A stretch of 64,000 bases of DNA, from contig CADCET010000001.1 in NCBI GenBank assembly GCA_902800495.1, positions 1 to 64,000 on the forward strand, given 5' to 3'. This stretch comes from an uncultured Prevotellaceae bacterium (GTDB lineage Bacteria > Bacteroidota > Bacteroidia > Bacteroidales > Bacteroidaceae). The notes below the pieces were generated by a model, which was given only the letters and a program-made list of their open reading frames with translations, was not told where the DNA came from and searched no databases. Positions 1 to 8,644 of this stretch are shown one piece after another. The position numbers were made by a program, and so were the translations under genes. The stretch's first letter is position 1. The number at the start of each line of letters is the position of its first letter.

Positions 1-81
1 CAGAAGGGAGTAGACTGGCAGTTTACGAATGAAGAGGCAAGGGTTAAACTAAAACACTTGTACCCTTTAGTCAACTTTTAG
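1..81 (+). pseudogene. C-terminal tail of a transposase-like gene (partial, window edge)
   Basis: The first 81 bases are open in frame 1 and end in TAG. The 26 residues contain VDWQFTNEEARVKLKHLYP, which resembles the C-terminus of IS630-type (DDE) transposases common in Bacteroidetes. The start lies outside the window, so it cannot be told whether the gene is intact. The family assignment rests on memory of the C-terminal motif and is moderate at best. Its presence beside an AT-rich acyltransferase gene fits an accessory region. Confidence 0.45.
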
Positions 82-145
82 ACTTTACAGACTACTAGTC
101 TTCTATACTCGTTTTGAGAATATGCCATACAAAATATTTTGGCTA

Positions 146-153
146 CAAAGATA
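146..153 (-). promoter_or_regulatory. Possible minus-strand -7 box
   Basis: Read on the minus strand, this is TATCTTTG, preceded by the usual Bacteroidetes context. It would fire leftward, against the transposase tail. No minus-strand gene is visible to its left in the window. It may be a relic of a promoter separated from its gene by an insertion. Confidence 0.25.
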
Positions 154-249
154 CTAAGAAAAAATGGGAACAAAGCATGATGCACACTTTTTCTAGCCAA
201 TATTTGTTATATTTTACTTCATGTATGTAAAAAAACGCAGAATGTTTTG

Positions 250-257
250 TACTTTTG
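250..257 (+). promoter_or_regulatory. -7 promoter box TACTTTTG for the candidate RNA
   Basis: TACTTTTG matches the Bacteroidetes -7 consensus TAnnTTTG. No clear TTTG -33 box is seen at the expected distance. Transcription would start near 264 and run through the structured region at 355-560 and perhaps on into the acyltransferase gene. Confidence 0.4.
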
Positions 258-354
258 CACTCGCAAACTCGCGTCGAGCCACCTTGTATAAGGTTGGAGC
301 GGCCGTATGAGGGAGCACTACATTTTGAAATGCGTCGCTGACGCTTTGTTTTTG

Positions 355-560
355 GACTCTTAGAACCTGAGAAATTCGAACGTGTATTTCAAAGACATTG
401 CAGAGGTAGATGCTGCGGGTAGGTATATACCGTTCCCGTTGGTGTGCCGATGGCTAACCATGCCATCAAGCACACCTTTAGGGGCGTACCATATATACCA
501 ACGGCGTGGGTATCACTCTGTCTGTTCATTTACACAGGCTTTCTCAGGGCCTTAAGAGTC
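355..560 (+). ncRNA. Candidate rod-shaped structured RNA
   Basis: Seven nested, colinear helices can be drawn by eye: 355-362 with 553-560 (8 bp), 366-371 with 543-548 (6 bp), 382-386 with 531-535 (5 bp), 401-405 with 516-520 (5 bp), 422-429 with 492-499 (8 bp), 441-447 with 470-476 (7 bp) and 449-454 with 462-467 (6 bp). The apical loop is about 7 bases. No long reading frame occupies this stretch. A -7 box lies at 250-257 and a T-rich run at 583-592. The size and rod shape recall 6S RNA, but no conserved 6S sequence was recognised. It could instead be the leader of the acyltransferase mRNA or a fold-back DNA element. The strand is inferred from the promoter. Confidence 0.45.
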
Positions 561-658
561 GAGCAGGCAGAAGCCAGATACCCCGCTTTTCTTTTGTAGT
601 CAATGGAATATCAATTTAACCAGTCCGATTCTGGGTGTTTGGCGGACTTGTAAAATAC

Positions 659-1654
659 ATGACATCAGCATCAACTTTTACACCCGCCAAAGGAGCAAGA
701 AACAACATGGTGCAGGTTTTCAGAGCATTTGCTATCATTGCAGTTGTTATGATTCATACTACCCCCTTGGGCAATTATCAAGTTCTTTGTCGTCCATTTA
801 TCAATTTCTCGGTTGCCACATTTCTCTTTCTCTCCGGCTATCTCACGAAAATTGAAAATGATAATTGGGGCGAATTTTACAAGAAGCGTATCATCAGGGT
901 TCTCATTCCATATGTCATTTGGACTGTTTTGTATACTCTTTCCTCACGACATCTTGGGAAATTGCCTGCAAATCTTCTAACAGCAAAGGCAGCTGCCCCC
1001 ATGTACTACATCTTCGTTTATATTCAGTTCGTATTATTAACACCGTTGTTAGGCAAGTTCGCAACATCAAGGTATCAGTTCCTTGGATGGTTTATCGCTC
1101 CAATCTCAGTAATTGTGTTCAAATACTATTGGTTATTGACTGGCCAAGAACTGAATCCTTATGTTTCACTGATTTGGTCTGACGCATGCCTGGGATGGTT
1201 CACGTTCTACTATTTAGGGCTAATATTAGGAAACAGAATCATCGAAAAGAATTACTCGCTAAAAACACTTGCCCTATTGTACATCTTCTCAATTGTGCTG
1301 CAAATAGCAGAAGGATATGGATGGCTGATGCTTGGTGAAACGAATTGCGGAACGCAGCTAAAACTGACATCCTTCCTGACAAGTTCATTATTCCTGCTTA
1401 TCGCTTATGCAATTCTGAAAAGTGGTCGATTCGACATTAAGAATAAGTTTCTTCGGATGCTTGGGGATTATTCATTCGGAATCTATTTGTGTCATATTCT
1501 GGTAATGAATATTTTGGGTGCTTTTGTCCCTATCTATAAATCAATCCCCTATCCTATTACCTCTTTTATTGTCGTGTTGTTGAGCTTTTGCAGTTGCTAT
1601 ATAGGTAACAGAGTCTGTGGGGATAAATACAGCAAGTGGATTGGTTTAAAATAG
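659..1654 (+). CDS. Acyltransferase family 3 membrane protein
   Basis: This is an integral-membrane acyltransferase of the OafA/YrhL (acyltransferase 3) type, which moves acyl groups onto surface sugars such as O-antigen, capsule or exopolysaccharide. The 331-residue length and roughly ten hydrophobic segments fit the family. Near the N-terminus FRAFAIIAVVMIH carries the family Arg and the conserved His at the end of the first membrane segment. The frame is open from a GTG at 635; ATG 659 was preferred, and ATG 707 is another option. The gene is clearly more AT-rich than the genes from 2.2 kb onward and stands alone between a transposase tail and a non-coding repeat, which suggests horizontal acquisition. 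The substrate is unknown. Confidence 0.8.
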   Translation: MTSASTFTPAKGARNNMVQVFRAFAIIAVVMIHTTPLGNYQVLCRPFINFSVATFLFLSGYLTKIENDNWGEFYKKRIIRVLIPYVIWTVLYTLSSRHLGKLPANLLTAKAAAPMYYIFVYIQFVLLTPLLGKFATSRYQFLGWFIAPISVIVFKYYWLLTGQELNPYVSLIWSDACLGWFTFYYLGLILGNRIIEKNYSLKTLALLYIFSIVLQIAEGYGWLMLGETNCGTQLKLTSFLTSSLFLLIAYAILKSGRFDIKNKFLRMLGDYSFGIYLCHILVMNILGAFVPIYKSIPYPITSFIVVLLSFCSCYIGNRVCGDKYSKWIGLK

Positions 1655-1913
1655 ATGGTTTCTGATTCTCAAGGCTTAGAGTGTTTAAACAAGGTTGCAT
1701 CAAATAGTTCCCTTGAATATGATTTGAATTATATGTCAAAGACTATATTCTGTCTTTCGTGTATTAGCTCAATGAATCACGTCGGTTCTCCTGATCATAA
1801 AGGCATAATAACCATATTGTGCAATAATATAATCCGTGAACGTCAGGAGTGGTATATAGAACGTGAGCGGCTAACCCCCAAGAGGTGCCTCTATATCGTT
1901 CCTGCAAGTTTTT
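1655..1913. other. AT-rich gap after the acyltransferase, no supported gene
   Basis: This part of the 540-base gap between the acyltransferase and the DUF4421 gene holds short open frames on both strands (87 and 68 codons). They have no recognisable domain, no promoter box and no plausible start context. I see no gene here. It may contain decayed insertion-sequence remnants. Confidence 0.4.
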
Positions 1914-2152
1914 GGTAACACCTCTTACACCAAAGCTGATTATCAGCAGGTTAGCGAAGATTATGCCCACACCAGTGGTCGCACCAGTGGTCGCACCAGG
2001 TGTCGCACCAAGCTGATATCGAATGTTTCACGGAAGGGGGCGGAAACGTAACGGCCTCTCAGAAAAATTTCACGGCCTCTCAGAAAAACGAGAGGCCGCG
2101 ACAGAAATGTTTCACGGTTGTTGGTGCGACCTTAGGTGCGACACTTGGTGCT
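1914..2152. repeat. Non-coding repeat element, copy A (right end missing)
   Basis: It begins with GGTAACACCTCTTACACC, which differs by one base from the terminal inverted repeat of the element at 24139-24535. It then follows the same internal order: a palindrome around GCTGATTATCAGC, tandem GGTCGCACCAGT units, TTTCACGG and CGGCCTCTCAGAAAAATTT units, and inverted GGTGCGACC units near the right end. The matching right terminal repeat is absent, so this copy looks truncated or decayed. It contains no gene. Confidence 0.75.
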
Positions 2153-2194
2153 ATTGTTTCCATATCAGTGTATTGACGGCCAGCGCCTGCTTCC

Positions 2195-3226
2195 TTATAG
2201 TCTGACACCGAGGAAGGCGCGGGCGAGCCATTTGTTCTGGTTCACCGTCACTTTGTCGTTGTCGAAGATGGAGTTGCTCATCATCATCGACGCGCCGGCG
2301 AAATAGCGGGGCGTGAAGTGGTAGACAATCGATGCACGCTCATTGAAAATCATATTGAAGCACAGACCGTGGTCGCGCTTCTCTTCCTTGTTCACCGTCA
2401 GGCGGTTGTGCTTGTAAATCACGAAGCTGGGCAGTGCCGAGAGGTGAAGCAACCACTGCGAGCGCTGACCGAGAACAAGGTTATAGCCGTAGCCCAGGCC
2501 TAACGCCACATTGGTAAAGGTGAGGTGTACCTCTGGGGCACGCTGGCTCCTCGCCTTCAGCTCGTCGGTGGTCTTGATACTGCCGCCCTGGAAGCTGAAG
2601 CCTGCCAGCATCGAGCCTGCCGAGTGGCGCTGGTAGTAGTTCTGGTAGAGTGCAGCGGGAAAGGAGAAACGGTTGTGGTTGAAGGTGTAGTAACCGGCAA
2701 TGTTCACCACGTTCATGCGCAGACCGTCCTCGTCTAAGTGCTTGATGTTGCCCAGTTCGATGTCGCCAGTGAGCGACGTTGAGCGCAGGTAGTTGAAGTC
2801 GAGGCTCAGCTTCTGGCCGTGGTATTCGAAGTTGAACTCATAGTCATCGTAGATGCCGCGTAACTTGTCGGGGTTGAGCGACAGCGAGGCGGCGATGTCG
2901 CAGTAGTTCACCTCTAAAGTCAGGCTGGTATTGCGGCGGGTGTGCAAGTCGTACTTCGAGTAGACGTCGTTCACCGTACCCTTGGCGTGGATGTAGTTGC
3001 CGGCGTAGTTGCCCATAAGGCGCAGCAGCCACTTCTCCTTGGGTCTGACGACGTAGTTCGTGTCGTACTTCTGCTTGAAGTAGCTGTTAGAGAGTTTCTT
3101 GTCTATTCGCTTGCCCAGACTCTGCTTTCTGGCAGAGTGAGTGCTGTCGATGGTGACGGACTGGGCAGTCGTCACCACCGTGCCAGCGCACAAGAGAATA
3201 ATGGATAAAACAGTTCTGATCATCAT
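2195..3226 (-). CDS. DUF4421 family outer-membrane-type protein
   Basis: The 343-residue product has a Sec signal peptide at residues 1-22 (MMIRTVLSIILLCAGTVVTTAQ). The rest is rich in alternating polar/aromatic strands ending in FLGVRL, a C-terminus typical of outer-membrane beta-barrels. The overall sequence matches what I know of DUF4421 proteins of Bacteroidetes, whose function is not known. Its ATG overlaps the stop of the DUF3943 gene by four bases (3223-3226), so the two are translationally coupled and probably work together in the outer membrane. A sugar, lipid or peptide role cannot be decided from the sequence. Confidence 0.75.
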   Translation of the reverse strand: MMIRTVLSIILLCAGTVVTTAQSVTIDSTHSARKQSLGKRIDKKLSNSYFKQKYDTNYVVRPKEKWLLRLMGNYAGNYIHAKGTVNDVYSKYDLHTRRNTSLTLEVNYCDIAASLSLNPDKLRGIYDDYEFNFEYHGQKLSLDFNYLRSTSLTGDIELGNIKHLDEDGLRMNVVNIAGYYTFNHNRFSFPAALYQNYYQRHSAGSMLAGFSFQGGSIKTTDELKARSQRAPEVHLTFTNVALGLGYGYNLVLGQRSQWLLHLSALPSFVIYKHNRLTVNKEEKRDHGLCFNMIFNERASIVYHFTPRYFAGASMMMSNSIFDNDKVTVNQNKWLARAFLGVRL

Positions 3227-5589
3227 AGACGGCAGGTCATTCCTACTTTGGCTTCAAACGTATTGGCGTGTACCGAGCTCCGCTCCTGCAGGTTCAGGTT
3301 TCTGTCGTAGTAGTACTTGTAGAACGTGCGACGCGAGTAATAGGTGCCCGACACGGTGATGGACCACGGTCCACGGAGATGCATCTCGATGACGGGGTTG
3401 ACAACCAACAGTCCGGCATTGCCGCGGTCGCCCTGTACGTTAAGGTAGTGCAGGTCGCGTGTGCCGTCGACGTAGCCTTGCAGGTTCTTGTCCTCGTAGC
3501 CCTTCCAGGTGTAGATACGGAAGTACTTGGCGTTGAGCACGAAGCGTGCAATCTTTCCGAAGTCGAGCTGCGTCTTCGACTTGATGCTGAAGCCGCTGCC
3601 CATGTTGTAGTCGCGCTCGATGACGTTGAAGTAGTCGCTCTTGGTGCCGCCGAGGAGGATGCCGCTGACGAAGATGCGCTGCTCGAGTCGCTCGAGGGCG
3701 CCCATCTTAGGCAGCGAGACGATGAAGCCGGGGCCGAAGCCTGCGGCCTCGCTGATGCGGTAGGGGGTCAGCTCGGAGCCGTCCTCGATGGGTTCGGAGT
3801 CATAGTAGTTGTAGTGCTGGTAGATACCGAACTCGCCTGCCATGTCTTTCTCGTCGAGGATGGGCGTGCTCCACAGTCGGCCGACGATGTTGAGCGTGTT
3901 GATGAACGGCTGTCCGCCGCCGAAGGCCATATTCGCCTCGATGTCGAAGAAGTCGTAGGGCACGTTGTGCTTGTCGCCGTCGACGGGCGTGCCGTACATC
4001 AGCGTGAGGTTGACGTAGGGGGCGTGGATGCCTCGGAAGAGGGCGCCGTCGTCAGCCAGATAGCGCCAGCCGAGCGATACCGACACGTCGACGGGGTTCT
4101 CGTCGTAGTTGTGATAGCGGTAGTGGTCGTGGCGCACGCGCCAGGCATCGCCGCTGAGGATGCGGTGGAGGCCCTGAATGGGGTTGACGATGGTTGCCCC
4201 GGCCTCGCGGAGGAATCGGCGGAAGCCTGTGGCACGGTCGTCGAGGAAGGTCTGGCTCAGACGGTGGGTCATTTCGCCGATGGCCATACCGCCGCAGGTG
4301 GTGGCGATGATGTCGTTGATGGCCGGTGGCTCGGTCTCGCCGAGGAACTCCCACATGGCCGAACCTAATAGCGAGTAGGGCGCCGACTCCCAGAACGTCA
4401 GTCCGTTGGTGCGGGCGGCGTTGAAGTAGAGGTTGCCGTGATAGGGATGGGCGAAGAGGTTGGTGATGAAGAAGTCGTTGTCCCACACCATACCGTCGGT
4501 GAAGTTGCGCTTCAGTGTGCGCAGCGTGGTCTGTGCGAAGTCAGAGTTCAGGGCGTAGCGGTCGAAGAGCTGCACGCCGATGTTGATGGCCGTCACCTCG
4601 GCCAGTGCCTGCCAGGGGCGCTTCTTCACGGGCAGCGCCATAGTGGAGTCTGTGGCTATGAACGACTTACGCTTCTCGTCCCACGCGCGTTTCCATGACT
4701 CATGCTGGTTGCGGGGCTGGCGGTAGGTCAGGCCCAGTTCGACCAGCGGGCGGTTGCGGTAGGTCTCGTTGCGGTCGTAGTAGCGTGTGAGGCCCCAGCC
4801 GACGGAGGCAAACGCTCCGTATTTCTCGCTGAACCTGTAGTCGGCATTGATGCGGGCGGCTAACGAGTAGAGACGCTCGGGCTTCACGCTGTTCTCCTGT
4901 GAGAAGGTTTCCACGTGGTAGTAGCCTATGTCGCCGCTCACGTTCCACTTCGGCGTCAGCTGCTTGTGCAGACCTAAGCGGTAGAAGAGTGCGCCCGAGA
5001 ACTTCGAGTCGAGACCCATGAAGTGGGTGCCCACGCCCAAGATGCTGTACGAGTACTTGTTGCGGTAGCGTACGCCGAAATTCGCCTTCGTCGACGAGCC
5101 GCCATACAGCATGAGGTCGATCTCGGTCTTCGGGTTGACGTTCACGAAGCCTATCTTATGGCCGATGCTGTCGTATGACACGTTGACAAGTCCTATCTGC
5201 CAGCCGCTGGCGCTACGCCGACGGGCGTCGTTGAATGCGCCAATCTGCACACCGCACAGCGAGTCGGCATAGTTCAGGGCGCCCAACTGCCAGCCGCCCA
5301 TCTGTGCCGACGAGACGTTGAGGATTCCCGACAGCTGGAGGCCGCGTTCCATGCCGTTCGTGATGTTGCTGACACCGGCAAGCTGCAGGCCGTTGAACGT
5401 GTGTCCCGTGATGTTGGAGACGCTCGACAGCTGCAGGCCGCGACCGCCGTCGGGGGCTACCGTCGAGATGAGGCCCACTTGCGCGCTCTTCACCGTGTCC
5501 TGCACGCTGACGATGCCCACCGGGAACTTCTGCGCCTGCGAAGATAGTATAAAATGTAAAAATGCAAATATTAAAAACGATCTTCTCAT
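3223..5589 (-). CDS. DUF3943 outer-membrane protein with N-terminal surface repeats
   Basis: The 788-residue product has a signal peptide (residues 1-19, ending SSQAQ). Residues about 45-145 hold degenerate repeats of the type GLQLSSVSNITG, GLQLAGVSNITN and GLQLSGILNVSS, each near 20-24 residues. These resemble LA_2272-type surface repeats. The middle and C-terminal part resembles DUF3943, a membrane-associated family, and ends in a probable beta-barrel. It is the first gene of the pair with the DUF4421 gene. The long open frames on the opposite strand are a by-product of the high GC content. The function is unknown. Confidence 0.75.
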   Translation of the reverse strand: MRRSFLIFAFLHFILSSQAQKFPVGIVSVQDTVKSAQVGLISTVAPDGGRGLQLSSVSNITGHTFNGLQLAGVSNITNGMERGLQLSGILNVSSAQMGGWQLGALNYADSLCGVQIGAFNDARRRSASGWQIGLVNVSYDSIGHKIGFVNVNPKTEIDLMLYGGSSTKANFGVRYRNKYSYSILGVGTHFMGLDSKFSGALFYRLGLHKQLTPKWNVSGDIGYYHVETFSQENSVKPERLYSLAARINADYRFSEKYGAFASVGWGLTRYYDRNETYRNRPLVELGLTYRQPRNQHESWKRAWDEKRKSFIATDSTMALPVKKRPWQALAEVTAINIGVQLFDRYALNSDFAQTTLRTLKRNFTDGMVWDNDFFITNLFAHPYHGNLYFNAARTNGLTFWESAPYSLLGSAMWEFLGETEPPAINDIIATTCGGMAIGEMTHRLSQTFLDDRATGFRRFLREAGATIVNPIQGLHRILSGDAWRVRHDHYRYHNYDENPVDVSVSLGWRYLADDGALFRGIHAPYVNLTLMYGTPVDGDKHNVPYDFFDIEANMAFGGGQPFINTLNIVGRLWSTPILDEKDMAGEFGIYQHYNYYDSEPIEDGSELTPYRISEAAGFGPGFIVSLPKMGALERLEQRIFVSGILLGGTKSDYFNVIERDYNMGSGFSIKSKTQLDFGKIARFVLNAKYFRIYTWKGYEDKNLQGYVDGTRDLHYLNVQGDRGNAGLLVVNPVIEMHLRGPWSITVSGTYYSRRTFYKYYYDRNLNLQERSSVHANTFEAKVGMTCRL

Positions 5590-5625
5590 TGATTCTTTGT
5601 CTTTAATGTTCGATGTTAAATCTCC

Positions 5626-6603
5626 TTATATGCTCAGCTCGTCGAGCACCGTCAACAGGCGCTTGTCGAAGCGCTTGTCGGTACGGATGCACTCGGAGAA
5701 CGGCACGTAGACCACGTCGTTGTTGCGCACGCCGACCATGACGTTGCGCTGGCCCTGCAAGATGGCCTCAACGGCGCCTACACCGGTGCAACTGGCCAAG
5801 ATGCGGTCGCGGGCCGACGGCGAACCGCCGCGCTGCAGGTGGCCGAGAATGGATACGCGGACGTCGAACTCGGGGAACTCATGCTTCACGCGGTCGGCAT
5901 AGTAGAGTGCGCCACACTTGGGACTCTCAGAGACGATGACGATGCACGACTTCTTCGACTTGCGGATGCCGCGGCCCATGAAGGCTGCCAGCTGGTCGAC
6001 ATCGGTAGCCTCCTCGGGCACGATGGCGGCCTCGGCACCGCAGGCGATGGCGCAGTTCTGAGCCAGGAAGCCGGCGTCGCGTCCCATCACCTCGATGAAG
6101 AAGATGCGCTCGTGGGAGTTGGCAGTGTCGCGGATGCGGTCGACACAGTCCATAATTGTGTTCATCGTCGTGTCGTAGCCGATGGTGGAGTCTGTGCCGT
6201 AGAGGTCGTTGTCGATGGTGCCGGGCAGTCCGATGACGGGGAAGTTGAACTCCATACCGAAGTTCCGGGCTCCGGTGAGCGAGCCGTTGCCGCCGATGAC
6301 TATGAGGGCGTCGATTTCCTCCTTCTGGCAGGTCTCGTATGCTTTCTGCATACCTTCGGGGGTCATGAACTCCTTGCTGCGGGCAGTCTTCAGTATAGTA
6401 CCGCCTTTCGTGATGATGCCGCTGACGTCCTCCGTAGTGAAGGCTTTCACTTCGCCCTTGATGAGTCCGTCGTAGCCGCGGTAGATGCCTTTGATGTTAA
6501 AACCGTTGTAGATGCCTGCGCGCGTCACGGCGCGGATGGCTGCGTTCATACCTGGCGAGTCGCCGCCTGAGGTCAGAATACCAATTGTCTTAATCTTGTT
6601 CAT
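5626..6603 (-). CDS. pfkA: ATP-dependent 6-phosphofructokinase
   Basis: It phosphorylates fructose 6-phosphate to fructose 1,6-bisphosphate, the committed cytosolic step of glycolysis. The 325-residue length is normal for bacterial PfkA. Visible motifs are [14 protein letters not shown] near the N-terminus (ATP loop), [28 protein letters not shown] (catalytic Asp and substrate site), MGRDAGFLA and HLQRGGSPS. The Gly after GGNGS is compatible with ATP rather than pyrophosphate use. It lies on the minus strand between the SpoIIE-type phosphatase gene and the DUF3943 gene, 36 bases from the latter. A run of GTTAT-type tandem repeats sits just upstream of its start. Confidence 0.95.
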   Translation of the reverse strand: MNKIKTIGILTSGGDSPGMNAAIRAVTRAGIYNGFNIKGIYRGYDGLIKGEVKAFTTEDVSGIITKGGTILKTARSKEFMTPEGMQKAYETCQKEEIDALIVIGGNGSLTGARNFGMEFNFPVIGLPGTIDNDLYGTDSTIGYDTTMNTIMDCVDRIRDTANSHERIFFIEVMGRDAGFLAQNCAIACGAEAAIVPEEATDVDQLAAFMGRGIRKSKKSCIVIVSESPKCGALYYADRVKHEFPEFDVRVSILGHLQRGGSPSARDRILASCTGVGAVEAILQGQRNVMVGVRNNDVVYVPFSECIRTDKRFDKRLLTVLDELSI

Positions 6604-6604
6604 A

Positions 6605-6672
6605 GTTGTTTTTCGTTATTTCGTTATCACGTTATTCCGTTATCACGTTATTTCGTTATGACGTTATCACGC
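6605..6672. repeat. GTTAT-type short tandem repeat tract
   Basis: The tract repeats CGTTATTT, CGTTATCA and CGTTATTC units of about 8-11 bases, with six or seven CGTTAT copies. It fills the whole gap between pfkA and the upstream phosphatase gene. A similar tract lies at 50769-50802, in front of another gene. It may be slippage-derived filler; it also lies in the 5' leader of pfkA. Confidence 0.7.
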
Positions 6673-6674
6673 TG

Positions 6675-8585
6675 TCATTCCTTCGTGTACTTGATGGCGA
6701 GCATGGTGAGGTCGTCGCTCTGCTCGGTGTCGCCGACGTACTGGTGGACGACCTCCGTCACGGTCTCGATGAGCTGCTGGGGGGAGCCGCTGAAGCCGGT
6801 GACGACGCTCGTGATGCGTTCCTCGCCAAACAGTTCGTGGTTGGCATTCTCGGCCTCCGTCAGTCCGTCGGTGTAGAGGAAGACGGTCGTGCCGGGAGCT
6901 ATCGTCGTCTCCTGCTCCGTGAACGACCAGTCGGACATGATGCCGATGGGAAGGTTGGAGTCGCAGGGCAGCAGGGTGTCCTCGATGTAGGGTGCATCGT
7001 GGCCGGCGTTGCAGTAGCGCAGCAGGCCCGTTGCCAGGTCGAACACGCCGACAAAGAGCGTGACGAACATATTGTTGTCGTTGCCCTCGCTGATGTTGGC
7101 GTTCATCGTCCCGACAATTTCTTTCGGCTCTGAGGTGTGGGCGGCGATGTTGCGGAACAGCGTGCGGGTGACGGCCATGACGAGCGATGCCGGCACGCCT
7201 TTGCCTGAGACGTCGCCGATGCAGAAGAACAGCTTCTCGTCGCGGATGAAGAAGTCGTAGAGGTCGCCGCCCACGCCCTTGGCCGGCGTCAATGAGGCGT
7301 AGAGTTCAATGTCACTGCGGTTGGGGAAGGCGGGGAACGTCTTTGGCAGCATCGACATCTGGATGTTGTGGGCGATGTTCATCTCGCTTTGTATCGACGC
7401 CTTGGCGGCTGTCGACGCCTTCAGCTCCTCGACATACTGCTTGAGCGACCACTGCATCATGAAGAACGAGTCGCGCAGCTCGGCTATCTCGTCCTGATGC
7501 TTGAACGTCGGCAGCGGCGTCTCGAAGTTGCCTTTGGCCACCTCCTGCGCCGACTCTGAGAGCGTGTTCAGCGGTCGGGTGGCGCGGCGGATGCTGCGGC
7601 GCATGAAGAAGAAGATGACGATGCTGCCCGTGGTCATGAAGAACAGGATGATGACACCGAGGATGGCACCCCAGATGTAGACCAGCTTCACGTGCTGCGC
7701 CACGACGAGCGTCCAGCCGGTGTTGGCTATGCGCTGGGAGCTGATGCCGAACGTGCTGCCGGCCGTGGGCATGAGCTTGAAACCGATGCCGTCGGCATTC
7801 ATAATGGTCTTGAGCGCCTTGTCGTCGAGGTTGCCCGAACCGGTAATCTTCTCGCCGTCCTGGCTCAGAATCTGAATGAAGAAATACGTGTCGTCGTCGT
7901 CATCGTCGAAGTCCAGCGGGTCGTTCGTGCCAATCAGCCTTTTGACGTAGCTATTCTCCTCGTCTTCAATCATCTTAAAGAGCCAGCTGAGGTTCAGGTC
8001 GATGCCATAGACGCCCACCTGACGCCCCTGACGGTCGTGGATGGGCGTCGAGTAGGTGACTACGACGCACTGGCTGCCGTCCTTGTCGAGGTAGGGGTTC
8101 GACAAATGGCCTTGCCCCTTCGTCAGGCCGAGGGCCTTCGTGTACCATTCCTGATGGAAGTAGTCGTGGTCGGCCGAGCCTATCTGTCGGCACTCCACAC
8201 GGGTGCTGTCGGCGAACCTGGCATAGATCTCGAACCAGCGGCCCTGACTCTTGAAGAAGTCGGGCTCGAAGGCGACGCCGCAACCGATGTAGCGGTCGTT
8301 CAGCAGCAACTCGTGCTCCATGGCCTCGGCCACGTCCTCGGGGCTGCCGAGGTGTTCTTCTAACTCGGCCACGTTGTTCTTCGAGGCTATCTCCACCGCC
8401 CGTTGCATGGTCACCAGCTTGCCGTTGATTCCGTCGATGATGTTCTTGGCGAGCGCCGTGCTCTGGATCTCTGAGACGACGAGGGCGAAAAACACGATGG
8501 CTCCAATGATAAACACATTGAAGAAAGCCATAATCAGGATGACGCGCCACGTGATGCGCTTTGACAGCTTACTCTTTTTCGTCAT
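6675..8585 (-). CDS. Membrane sensor with Cache-like, HAMP and SpoIIE/PP2C phosphatase domains
   Basis: The 636-residue protein should sense an extracytoplasmic signal and dephosphorylate a serine/threonine phosphoprotein, probably an anti-sigma antagonist. Order: membrane helix at about 13-37, extracytoplasmic sensor domain (Cache-like) to about 300, second helix at about 310-335, HAMP with TRPLNTLSESAQEVAKGNF, a short coiled segment, then SpoIIE-type PP2C with KGVGGDLYDFF, GDVSGKGVPASL and QSDDLTMLAI carrying the metal-binding Asp residues. The start at 8585 was chosen because a -7 box TATCTTTG lies at 8593-8600; the longer frame from 8732 would include the promoter and overlap the next gene. 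The mRNA leader must be only a few bases. No anti-sigma partner is encoded nearby. Confidence 0.9.
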   Translation of the reverse strand: MTKKSKLSKRITWRVILIMAFFNVFIIGAIVFFALVVSEIQSTALAKNIIDGINGKLVTMQRAVEIASKNNVAELEEHLGSPEDVAEAMEHELLLNDRYIGCGVAFEPDFFKSQGRWFEIYARFADSTRVECRQIGSADHDYFHQEWYTKALGLTKGQGHLSNPYLDKDGSQCVVVTYSTPIHDRQGRQVGVYGIDLNLSWLFKMIEDEENSYVKRLIGTNDPLDFDDDDDDTYFFIQILSQDGEKITGSGNLDDKALKTIMNADGIGFKLMPTAGSTFGISSQRIANTGWTLVVAQHVKLVYIWGAILGVIILFFMTTGSIVIFFFMRRSIRRATRPLNTLSESAQEVAKGNFETPLPTFKHQDEIAELRDSFFMMQWSLKQYVEELKASTAAKASIQSEMNIAHNIQMSMLPKTFPAFPNRSDIELYASLTPAKGVGGDLYDFFIRDEKLFFCIGDVSGKGVPASLVMAVTRTLFRNIAAHTSEPKEIVGTMNANISEGNDNNMFVTLFVGVFDLATGLLRYCNAGHDAPYIEDTLLPCDSNLPIGIMSDWSFTEQETTIAPGTTVFLYTDGLTEAENANHELFGEERITSVVTGFSGSPQQLIETVTEVVHQYVGDTEQSDDLTMLAIKYTKE

Positions 8586-8592
8586 AGTGGGG

Positions 8593-8600
8593 CAAAGATA
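8593..8600 (-). promoter_or_regulatory. -7 box TATCTTTG for the SpoIIE-type sensor gene
   Basis: This is a perfect TAnnTTTG match eight bases upstream of the chosen ATG at 8585. It implies a leaderless or nearly leaderless transcript and decides the start codon. Confidence 0.6.
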
Positions 8601-8644
8601 CGACAATTCCCCCGAAAGCACAAAACTTTCGGGGAAAAATGTTG

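Noticed and set aside
285-330. Group II intron-like stretch (GAGCGGCCGTATGAGG)
   Set aside because: Only a short similarity to the region before domain V; no domain V hairpin or reverse transcriptase was found.
560-592. Cobalamin-riboswitch-like B12 box (AAGCCAGATACCCC)
   Set aside because: The rest of the riboswitch core is absent and the downstream gene is an acyltransferase, not a B12 transport or synthesis gene.
250-592. tmRNA or RNase P RNA
   Set aside because: No tag-reading frame or tRNA-like ends, and none of the conserved RNase P core sequences were seen.
1655-1970. Open frames of 87 (plus) and 68 (minus) codons
   Set aside because: No domain, no start context, overlapping opposite frames in an AT-rich gap; treated as non-coding.
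3268-4368. 366-codon plus-strand open frame opposite the DUF3943 gene
   Set aside because: It lies wholly within a well-supported gene, has no domain, and its Val/Asp/Glu-rich composition is the antisense image of the GC-rich coding frame.
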